A stretch of 64,000 nt of DNA from Daphnia carinata (taxonomy: Eukaryota; Arthropoda; Branchiopoda; Diplostraca; Daphniidae): assembly GCF_022539665.2 (NCBI RefSeq), contig NC_081335.1, positions 7,874,001-7,938,000 of the forward strand. The letters are read 5' to 3'. Position 1 is the first letter of the stretch. Each line of letters begins with the position of its first letter. Below the pieces are notes generated by a model. It did not search any database. It worked only from the letters and a program-made list of their open reading frames with translations, and was not told the origin of the DNA. The position numbers and the translations under genes are program-made. Shown here in pieces: positions 1 through 8,429 of this stretch.

Positions 1-49
1 AAAACAAATAAATAGATAACATTTTAGAATTTTTTTGCCATGTTCTTAC

Positions 50-1785
50 CAAATCGATACATGATTTTGTTCATCCATCCGGTACCTTCGCGACAAGGTG
101 TGCGCTGACCACACGATTCATGCTTGTAAAATTCAATGAGACGGGCAATGGCTCGAACGACATCAGTCTGCTTGTTCATCACAATCAAGGCGGCCGTACC
201 TAAACCGGTTTGCGCTGCTACCAGGGCGTCGAAATCCATCAACACATCATCGCAAACTCTAAAGAAAATATTTGTAGAACTATGACTGACGAACGGCGGC
301 TTTTTGTTCAACATACTTCCGAGGAATCATGGGTGTGGAGCTACCTCCGGGGATTACGGCCAACAAGTTGTCCCATCCACCAATCACACCACGAGCGTGG
401 CGTTCGATCAATTCCTTTAATGGGATGGACATTTCTTCTTCAACGGTGCACGGGTTGTTGACATGACCCGAGATGTTGAAAAGCTTCGTACCGGAGTTTC
501 TGGGTCGGCCAAAGCCCACAAACCAATCTCCACCTCGCCGACAAATCGTCTAAATAGGTTTTCCGAATGAGTTCATATGCAATTATAAGAATTTATGACA
601 AGCTGCGTACCGGGGCGACCGCCACCGTTTCTACGTTGGCGACGGTAGTGGGGCAACCAAAAACACCAATATCGGCTGGGAAAGGGGGCTTCGGACGTGG
701 CTTGCCTTGCTTGCCTTCCAAAGATTCAATGAACGCAGTTTCCTTACCGCAAATCTAGGCACCTGTAACAGACCAGTTATAGAAACTTATCGTTGCTGTA
801 GCTATTTTGGGAACATACCTGCACCACGATGAACAAAGACATCAAAATCATATTTTGCCAATTCATCCTTGCTTATAGGCCTCATGGATTGCGACCTGTA
901 CCATTAGTTCCTTCATTGTAAAACTCTTCACGAATGTAGATATATGCAGCACGAGCTCCCATTGCTCGACCAGCAATTAGGCATCCTTCGATAAGCTTGT
1001 GAGGATCGTGACGCATAATCTCACGATCTTTGCACGTTCCTGGCTCGCCTTCATCAGCGTTGACGACAAGGTATTTCGGTCGACCATCTTTAGGTTTATT
1101 CATGAAGCTCCATTTCATGCCGCTTGGAAAACCAGCCCCTCCACGTCCACGTAGGCCAGATTTTTTCACTTCATCTGTTTTAGTTTACATTGCCATTAAT
1201 TGAAACCAACTCTTAACAACATAAATTCTCTTACTTGGTTCATATTCACCAGTTTACGTTATGACATTCTATAAAATTTCTAACAAGAACTTTAGTTTGC
1301 TTACTCAGAATCCAATCAACTCCTTTCAATAAGATTCCTTTCATTTTGTACTAGTCACCTCTTTTCAGGGCTCCTTGCAATTTCCAATCATGGCAACCAT
1401 AAAGGTTGGTGAAGATACGGTCTTCATCTTTAAGTGGCCCAAATTTTGTCTGCATTCTGACAAAAGCAAAAGTCATGGTGAATGGTAAACTTGGATAACA
1501 TTTTTAGCATCAATGTTGTTTCTTTTTTTACCTTAGCAGGAGGGGCAGTAGCGGTAGTATTGTATCGAGTTGAAACAACACTCAATGACTGCACACCTGA
1601 AATTAAGTAATTTACGGGTAAACATCCATTACGTAGAGGTACATGAAGTTATGCATAGCTTCAGGACAAAATTACAATTTAATGCGTTACCGATTATCTT
1701 AAGAATTTTTGCTTTGAGACATTAATGGCATGAAGAACTTACTTACATTTGGTCTCGTAAACAGGCTCAACTTTGTTAAAGCCAT
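50..1785 (-). pseudogene. NDUFV1 (complex I 51-kDa flavoprotein) pseudogene, partial at left edge
   Basis: The parent gene encodes the FMN- and NADH-binding subunit of mitochondrial complex I. Seven exons are visible: 1747-1785, 1532-1588, 1305-1449, 819-1174, 611-762, 317-549 and 50-258, with a donor at 48-49 that leads out of the window. Exon 1 starts MALTKLSLFTRPN, a plausible mitochondrial presequence. [25 protein letters not shown] and the PGGSSTP segment are clear. The reading frame is broken several times. There is TAG at 1351-1353 where the family has Trp (RGD-stop-YKMK). A frameshift follows FYNE near 890-900. TGA replaces a codon after YKQG, just before an in-frame loss of about six codons (the NACGTG segment). 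TAG at 755-757 replaces the Tyr of AYICGEET. The CGQCTPC 4Fe-4S motif reads CGQRTPC. Intron positions survive, so this is a DNA-level duplicate, not a retrocopy. A working copy is expected elsewhere. Confidence 0.85.
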
Positions 1786-2721
1786 GACGAAAAAAAAATT
1801 CACTCTTTGACGAAAAAAAATTCACTCTTTACCAGACCGTGAATTGTTGGAGACTGTTGGAGGCGACCGTCGACTGCAACGGTCGACGTTCGTGAATACA
1901 CGTTGTTAAACCAACCGTTAGATGGCGTAAAAGCTGTTTCAAACGTCCGCTAAGAAAAAAACCGTTATTTTTCCCGCCTATTTGACAAATTGATATTCTA
2001 GAATTCTGGTTAGATATCGACGTCGTCGACAGAATTTTTTTTGCGAGCAATCTACATCCTGAATAAATAAGTGAGAAATGAAACGTAAATGTCAAAAGGT
2101 CGAAGATGTAGCGTGGTGATCGTTTTGACCTCTGCATTGGGTCCAGATCAGTCGTTATGCAAATGAAAACGTAAGACGAGTATAATGAAGATGTTTTTTA
2201 TCTCAAAATTTAGAAAGCATTGACTAGATGCGTTAGCAAAACTTGATCCTGATTTGGGCTTTGAGTAAATGACTTTCTACTCGTCAAACAATTGTCGGCA
2301 CAATGAAATTGGCCGCAACGCTAGGTGTCGTGCAAATAGGAAAAGGGGCGTTTGCGTTCTCCTATACCCTACAGCATTTTCGTTTTATTTTTATTTTATT
2401 TTCCTTTTTCGAAGCAACAGTCTCGTTTTAGGTGGATGTGTGCACACAAACAGGATATTCTCAGCTAGTACTTTGGCAACTTCAGTTTTCTTGTGCTGTA
2501 TGCCTTTTCATCGACTTCCAAGTTTTCGATAATATTTTGGGTTTTGAATTGTGTGCATAGAAATTTAACCATCTCCTTGGCATTTGTTTGTGTGTTCTTA
2601 CACGTGAAACGAGAAAATATTTGTTATAGAAATGATTATATAGAACTGTATTTAGATCGTTTGGAAAGCATTCATCTTGACTTATCACGAAGAAAAACTT
2701 TAAGCAAGAAAACAAAACAAA
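1786..2721. other. Intergenic stretch between NDUFV1 pseudogene and tetraspanin fragment
   Basis: No exon with recognisable protein similarity was found. A short imperfect repeat of an AAAAAAATTCACTCTTT unit lies at about 1790-1830. A single POU-type octamer lies at 2157-2164. A T-rich tract lies at about 2380-2410. The two genes are divergently oriented here, so remnants of both former promoters may be present, but none can be pinpointed. Confidence 0.5.
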
Positions 2722-3158
2722 ATGCCGCTCGATTGCGGAGCTACCGTGGTGAAATACGTCCTGTGTCTGTTCAACTTTGCCCTTTTTGTGAGTATTGGCT
2801 TTATGGGAACGTTAGAGACGTGATTGGGTTACCAGATTCTAATGGATACAACTGTTTATGGGATGTAGTGGGCTGGAGCCGCTGTTTTAGGAATTGGGAT
2901 CTGGTTAGCCGCCGACCAGAATTCTTTCCTCACTCTGATCAAATTTACTCAAGCTGAAAATGTGCAGGTAAAACAGACATCACTAGCAATTACAACTACC
3001 TCCATCTGTCTTTCGAAACTTACATTTTTCTTGTATTGGCACAGAATTTGGTACAGCCAGCGGTTATCACTCAAAGTGCCTACTTGTTGATTGCAGCTGG
3101 AGCTTTCATTTTCATCGTCAGTTTCCTGGGCTATTGTGGCGCTGTTAAAGAATCTCGC
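2722..3158 (+). pseudogene. Truncated tetraspanin (first two membrane spans only)
   Basis: Tetraspanins are four-pass membrane organisers of about 230-270 residues. Three exons join in phase: 2722-2787, 2869-2967 and 3045-3158, with introns of 81 and 77 bases. The first begins MPLDCGATVVKYVLCLF (cytosolic tail and TM1). The second carries AVLGIGIWLAAD. The third carries AYLLIAAGAFIFI and FLGYCGAVKESR (TM2 and the inner-loop CCG-type region). The coding sequence is undamaged up to KESR. It then runs without a normal splice site into sequence that reads as the 5' flank of a Tribbles gene. TM3, the large extracellular loop with its CCG motif, and TM4 are absent. I therefore treat it as a gene fragment. 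A hidden donor after KESR leading to distant exons is possible but none is visible before the Tribbles homology. Confidence 0.7.
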
Positions 3159-3207
3159 GTCATCAACATCCACCACGACCGAGTTGTTTCATTTGCCATT
3201 AGCAACC

Positions 3208-4159
3208 ATGCAGGTGGCTCGACCGACTCTGCCCCCCCTCAATATCGAGCTGGCCCAAAGGAAACCATTACAAACGGCCATTCAAAAATCAGACGACGTA
3301 TCGGCTGACACCACAAATGGAAATGTGATTGAAGCCATCCCACCGACGCCCCTCTCGCCGCCGACGTTCTTGTCCAAAATCCCAGCCGCGGCCCCCGAAG
3401 TCTCCCCCGCTGAAATCCTTCTGTTAAACGAACGTTATTTACTGCTGGAATGAATCGAAGGTGCCGTGTCTCCTCAAAGTCAACCACTGCGTCGCTGCAT
3501 CGACACGGTCACAGAAGAGACCTACTTTTGCCGCGAATGCTCGACATCGCCTACGACGGCCACGTTGCTAGAGGCTGATCACCGCTTGAGGGATTCCGTT
3601 GTTGTGACGCCCGTCTGTCACGTCATCCATGCCGAAGGAGATGCGCACACGCCAAAGCTCTATCTCCTCTCGCCAGCCTCGTACGGCGATTTACATTCGT
3701 ACTTGAGATCGAAGCGCAGATTGAAAGAGAACGAAGCGAGAAATCTATTTCGCCAAGCCGCACAGGCAGTGTTTGATTGTCATAAACACGGAGTCGTGCT
3801 AACCGATTTAAAGCTCAGACGTTTCGTATTTGCCGATCCACAAAGGTAATTCTTAAAAAAAAAAAAAAAAACAGTTGTGAAATTTCGAGAAGCTAATTTT
3901 GATTTCGATTTTATAAAAAGGTCCAAGTTAAGATTGGAATCGTTGGAAGAAGCGATAGTGTTGGAACGATGGATCGGACGACGGCGTTTGGCGGAAGCAC
4001 GGATATCCGGCTTACGTGACACCGGAAGTGTTGTTGAGTCGCGGCGCCCGCTACTCTGGCCGTGCAGCTGATCTTTGGTCTCTGGGCATCATCCTCTACA
4101 CGCTGCTCGTCGGCCGCTATCCGTTCCAGGATTCGGAACCATTCGGACTCAATCAATGA
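3208..4159 (+). pseudogene. Tribbles-like pseudokinase, disabled
   Basis: Tribbles proteins are pseudokinase adaptors that bring substrates to the COP1 ubiquitin ligase. Exon 3208-3845 opens at an ATG (MQVARPTLPPLNIELAQ), contains NERYLLLE, SYGDLHSYLRS and the family hallmark DLKLRRFVF, and splices by a 75-base intron to 3921 onward (RSKLRLESLEEA). Later segments give [23 protein letters not shown] and [11 protein letters not shown]. Three defects are seen. TGA at 3451-3453 replaces the residue after YLLLE. One extra base (or two lost) lies at 3967-3970, moving the rest into another frame. The reading stops soon after DSEP, so the final third of the kinase fold and the C-terminal COP1-binding tail are missing. 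Its 5' flank abuts the tetraspanin fragment. Family assignment is strong; loss of function is inferred from the three defects together. Confidence 0.8.
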
Positions 4160-5078
4160 AGTGCGGGAAGTGCAAACTAAATGCAGAATGAGTGGTTCGA
4201 TTTAGTCAGTGGTTGACTGCAGATGAATGTATCACCCACAGCTAAATTTGTTGCTTACAATCTAGCATGTTTTCTTTTTGCCAATGTTTGTTAGAGGGCT
4301 AGGCCAGTAGCCAACCTCTTACATTTATCTTGACGTAAATTTCCCATCAGAGCTTATTTCTGTTGTCACTCTATCGCACAGGCGATGGCAATTTTCTTTC
4401 GTTCGTTCAGCTACGCTACTGATGGCGATTGTAATGCATTGTACAATATGCAGGATGATACAAAATATTGAACACTTTGAATCGGTTTGTCCGGCCAGTA
4501 CGTGCTTGCTGTGATCGTCAGAGTAAGCAAGTAATAACAGCTGACAAGCAAAATGTCAATGCCCAATATACATTTTGCATTTGTCTCTGAACTTGTTTCA
4601 AAATCCTTGCTGACAGGTTGTCATCAACAGATTCATCATCTGCATCGATTCTCTTTGTAGTCTATTTGGCAATATTAGGACATTAAATACCTCTAGTCAA
4701 TATGCACACAAGTTCTCTTAGCCTGTTTGATTTTAAAGGCAATTGCCTTGACTCGACCTTTATTCACTGCAAATTCTTCGTCTAATATTGGACCATACTT
4801 TTCTGTTTGAAATAGTAACAGCCTACAACTGCTTTCTAACCACTCTTCGCCCCCCACCCCCACAGAAAAAGACAAGACAATTTTGTTAGGAGGTTTAAAG
4901 CAGTGCATTTTGAAACTAGAACCAAACTGTGATATATACAAACAACATTCACAACAAGAATTTTGAAAAGATTATTCATACCAATGATACACTCATTTGC
5001 ACACACACATTCACACAGACATTCACACAATTTTGCCAATACACGCTTTTACTAATTTAGGGTAATCAAAGGGGAACT
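4160..5078. other. Intergenic, no gene seen
   Basis: No exon-like sequence was recognised. There is a short CA/CT-rich stretch near 4998-5030 and a C-rich run at 4850-4862. Its 3' end is probably the 3' untranslated region of the acidic ORF on the minus strand. Confidence 0.5.
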
Positions 5079-5840
5079 TCATTTTCTTGAACGTTTCCCG
5101 TCAGGAAGAGTCGCTGGAGCATCTTCCTCCCGCTTGCGTTTAGCAACTAGTTGGGACGGTCCAGGATTGAGATGTGTCTCTGAAACAACCGTTGCTGTAG
5201 TCTTAGGCAAATTAGTATCGTTAGTTAGTCTTATTTGCTCGCATCTAGGCTTAACCACAATCTCAATCCAAGCCTCATACATAGCTTCAATCTCCTCCTT
5301 CTCATCCATATTCTCATCCCCAGCCCCAATCTCAAGCCAAGCCTTAGCCAAAGCTTTACCCCTCTCCGCTTGTTCATCCACCGGTTCTTCCTCCTCCTCC
5401 TCCTCTTCCTCCTCCTTCTCTTCTTCCTCCTCCTCCTCTTCTTCTTCCTCCACCTCCTCATCCCCTTCCTCAGGTAATTTCTCACTCAAAGCGTCAAGCA
5501 AAGCCTCAAGCGCCTCTATCTCTTCCTCATCCACATCCACAGGATAAGGAGTATATAAAAACTCAGCCCAAGCCCTATTCCAAGTTTCCTCGTCTTCCTC
5601 CTTCTCCACCTCCGCATCCGCATCCCCATCCTCAGCCAAATCCTCCTCCCTATCCCGATCCTCAGCCAAATCCTCCTCCCTATCCCGATCCTCAGCCAAA
5701 TCCTCCTCCCTATCCCGATCCTCAGCCAATTCCTCATCCAAAGCCTCCATGAAATACCTAAGCGCCTCCATCACCACCTCATCCACATTCCCAGGCCCAG
5801 GTCTATCGAAAAACTCTTCTCTTCTCACAGGTACACACAT
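5079..5840 (-). CDS. Acidic repeat-containing protein with basic tail, unknown function
   Basis: This is a single open frame of 253 residues beginning MCVPVRREEFFDRPG and ending GKRSRK-stop. Residues ~36-75 contain three near-perfect copies of a ten-residue unit (EDLAEDRDRE). Residues ~125-160 are almost entirely Glu. Three similar short blocks recur (NRAWAEF, AKAWLEI, YEAWIEI), each near an EIEA-type segment, which suggests an internally duplicated helical module. The C terminus holds two basic clusters (AKRKREE and GKRSRK) that look like a nuclear localisation signal. Such a layout fits nuclear acidic or histone-handling proteins in general, but I recognise no family. Purine-rich DNA can yield long chance ORFs. 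The unique, non-repetitive N and C termini and maintained frame through the repeats argue for a real protein. No intron is needed. Confidence 0.55.
   Translation of the reverse strand: MCVPVRREEFFDRPGPGNVDEVVMEALRYFMEALDEELAEDRDREEDLAEDRDREEDLAEDRDREEDLAEDGDADAEVEKEEDEETWNRAWAEFLYTPYPVDVDEEEIEALEALLDALSEKLPEEGDEEVEEEEEEEEEEEKEEEEEEEEEEPVDEQAERGKALAKAWLEIGAGDENMDEKEEIEAMYEAWIEIVVKPRCEQIRLTNDTNLPKTTATVVSETHLNPGPSQLVAKRKREEDAPATLPDGKRSRK
5634..5727. repeat. 30-bp tandem repeat, about three copies
   Basis: On the plus strand the unit contains TCAGCCAAATCCTCCTCCC followed by TATCCCGATCC. Copies follow each other at 30-base spacing with almost no differences, so the unit encodes ten residues exactly and preserves the frame of the acidic ORF. 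Confidence 0.8.
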
Positions 5841-6287
5841 TTTCTTGTTGGCTTGTAAATAGGTAATTTGAAATGTGAGTGAATATGTTAAGTAGGAGAG
5901 GTCTGCCTAGCTATTGGTTAAATAGTTCAGCAATTAAACTTTGCTACTTTTCAAATTCAGGTAGACGATTGTATGTAATGCATTCCGCTTGGCGCTGAGG
6001 CCATGCGCGACTGTTCATTCTTGAGAAGGCCAATAAGCCCTTGCCCGTGCAGTCTGTACACCATCCGGCGGACTTTAATTCAAATTGCTCATAGTCCGCC
6101 TTGGCTCGGCTCTCCCGCCACTCGCTTCCCCGTCAATAGGGGGTGGGATGGCCTGCGTGAGCAAGCAGGCCACCATTTGGGCAATTTATACTCAAGAACA
6201 CATTGCAGACCAGGCAAAGCCTGGGTTGGGCATGCTGCAGCCAGTCTCACCTGAAGCGCGCAGGTTCGTCCCGAGACTAGCCCCATT

Positions 6288-6309
6288 GCCGCAGCATTAA
6301 TGCTGCGGC
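6288..6309. repeat. Perfect 22-bp palindrome
   Basis: GCCGCAGCATT is followed directly by its reverse complement AATGCTGCGGC, with no spacer. It could be a terminal structure of a mobile element or a dimeric protein site; no partner copy was seen in the window. Confidence 0.7.
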
Positions 6310-6548
6310 CTAGGCCCATACCTAGGAAAAAGAAAAAAAGTTTTTTAAAAATTGCTCATTGGAATTTAGCTACTTAAAAAGTACGGCTAATACTTCCCGT
6401 TAGGGCGGCAGCAATCGCGTTTCTCCCCGCTTAATATCTTCGGTTATCGCCGCCAGGTGCAATATCGGGATTTCGTCCTCTTCGGTCCTCCTTAATAGAG
6501 GAAAAACAGTCGTGAAGTTTCGATACCATATTATAACTTCCGTTTTCG

Positions 6549-6562
6549 GCCACCAGGTGGCA
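6549..6562. promoter_or_regulatory. CTCF-like site
   Basis: GCCACCAGGTGGCA contains the core CCASYAGRKGGC known for vertebrate CTCF and the AGGTGGC part of the fly core. It is also an inverted repeat with a one-base centre. Binding is not shown by sequence alone. Confidence 0.35.
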
Positions 6563-7149
6563 CTCTCCAACGGTGTTGTGTTCTTCGCCTGCTATTGTTT
6601 TCTTTTTCTTTTCATTTTCAGTCCATTTTTTATTTTCGTTATTTATTAATTTTCTATTCCGTTTGTGTGAAAAGTAAATTACTGGAATGTTATTGTGTGG
6701 TTGCAATTCAAGCCTTCCCTCTTTGGTGTAGCGTTAGTTGGAACGGCTGTCTTACCAAACGTGAAAAACGTCGTAACACAGAAGTTTACAAACACAAAAG
6801 TATTTTTTTTATTTTGACATTGCTCTAAACTAAAAGCGTTTCAACTTTTTACATAGATCATGTAACGCAGCAAAGCCATGCCCTTAACGTATAGACAGCA
6901 GTAGCAGTATTGGCTGCTGCATTGTTCTTTGCTGAGTTAGTTTTTGTTTCCTGTGATTGTGGGTAGTGAGATTTAACGGTAAAACTTCCTTTTCATGTTT
7001 GCTTTGGTGAAGGATGAGTGGGCCTATGCTTTGTTTACAGATTCTATTTGCCACTCCCTTGATATTGTCTAATAAGTTGTATGAAACACAAATCTTAAAA
7101 ATGTTCAATTTAATAGTTATCTCGTTGTGCTAATGTTTGAATTTTGTTA

Positions 7150-7345
7150 CAGTTCTAGCGAACCAGCCACAAGGGCGCCGTATCGGTTCGATCAATGACG
7201 ACGATCCCACCAGCGAGAGTCATGGGCAATAGAGCCAGCGCTGCAGAGGATCAATGCAATAAGCAACCCAGTATGTGCAGCAACAACAGCAGCAGCAGCA
7301 GCAATAACAAACTCAGCAACATCAAGCACCGTAGTACCTGTTAAC
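7150..7345 (+). pseudogene. Decayed polyglutamine-type exon fragment
   Basis: A tract after a good acceptor (TTTGTTACAG at 7144-7153) reads NQPQGRRIGSINDDDPTSES, then meets TAG, then a stretch of CAG/CAA codons giving YVQQQQQQQQQ interrupted by another TAA. The Ser/Asp-rich segment and the polyQ run look like the end of an RNA-binding or transcription-factor protein, but I cannot name the parent. Stops in the only sensible frame make it a fragment or a chance CAG-repeat region. Confidence 0.3.
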
Positions 7346-8429
7346 TTTTATGCCATGGTAGAATCTTTGATCTTCATTCATGCACTGCATAATCAACCAG
7401 TATGATATATTTCACCCGATTATGAGAGAATGCACCAAAGCATCAAGTAGTTCCTAGTTTGCTACTGTTACAAGTTATATTTGTCTGCTGTTGTTTTTTG
7501 TTATTTTTAAAATATATATTTACTACTTTTTTGTACAAGTTTACTTTAATTATTTATTCCTCATATATAATTATTCCTAATAATAATAGAAGACTCCTGG
7601 AGGTTTCACACTACCCTGCTTTGTCCTAGGACTAGTTAAAACAGCTGTTGCCAGTGTCAAAAATGAAGAAAGGCAGGTTAAATATGGTTTGTATGAATAA
7701 GTGAAAACAATTTTGAAGCTTACAAAATTTAGGTTTGTATTAGCTATTCAACTTTAGTAATGTGATTAACAGAAAACTAAGGCTCCACTGTATGGAAGGA
7801 AACTGCAAGACCAGTAAAAAAAAATGTTTCTTCAATTTCTGCAGGCATAATAAGACTTTGTTTAAAAAATATTTAGCCCTAGCAGAAATTCAGAGGGCAA
7901 AAACCCCTCCAAGACTGGTATTTCGGACTCGTCTAGAGTCCTAGACCGGTCCAGCGGGCGGGTATTTGGACCCCTTGTTTGCAGCCATAACAGCCTCCTA
8001 GACTGGTATCGAGGACGGTAAAAAAAAAAAAAAAAAAAAAAAACGGTGAGCCTCTTAAGTTAGAGCCAAAAGCCGTTCCCATACCCGGCCGTTAGACTCA
8101 GCCGGGGCTCATCTTCTGTACTCGTCCCAATACTCGTATTCATGTCCGTTATGGGACTATTGTTTGATTTTTTAAATGCATTTTACTCCCTACATAAAAT
8201 TGTTACAGTTTCAGAAAAAAAAATGACTGCAGAATAACACAAATTTCTTTATATTTAACATGAAGTCACTGATAAATCCAGTTCGTCCTGGCAACATACC
8301 AACACGGCACAAAGACTAGAAAGGCGCAATGTGGCCAACACGGCATGGCGAGGACACAGAAAAAAAAACATCATTTAAGACATTTAGACAAGAAATTTGT
8401 AACTTATTCGATGGGTTTTTTGAAATCTC
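7346..8429. other. Intergenic, AT-rich with an A24 tract
   Basis: No gene was seen. A homopolymer of A lies at 8020-8043. Around 7910-8000 and 8080-8140 there are GC-richer segments with the recurring words AGACTGGTAT and CCGG that resemble the segments at 10540-10880, so both may be pieces of one dispersed repeat family. Confidence 0.4.

Larger units (their letters stand above)
5841..7140. other. Intergenic with GC-richer block and inverted repeats
   Basis: Bases about 6090-6320 are noticeably richer in G and C than their surroundings. They resemble a dispersed repeat or decayed coding fragment, though no family was recognised. The block ends in a perfect palindrome at 6288-6309. A second inverted repeat with CTCF-like content is at 6549-6561. 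Nothing gene-like was seen from 6570 to 7140. Confidence 0.4.

Noticed and set aside
24-50. Apparent natural C terminus (AKKF-stop) of the NDUFV1 copy
   Set aside because: A GTAAGA donor at 49-44 follows YRFG, so the stop lies in an intron and the gene continues beyond the left edge.
5134-5547. Plus-strand Ser-rich frame opposite the acidic ORF
   Set aside because: Poly-Ser here is the antisense of Glu codons; the minus-strand frame is longer, has defined ends and contains non-repetitive segments.
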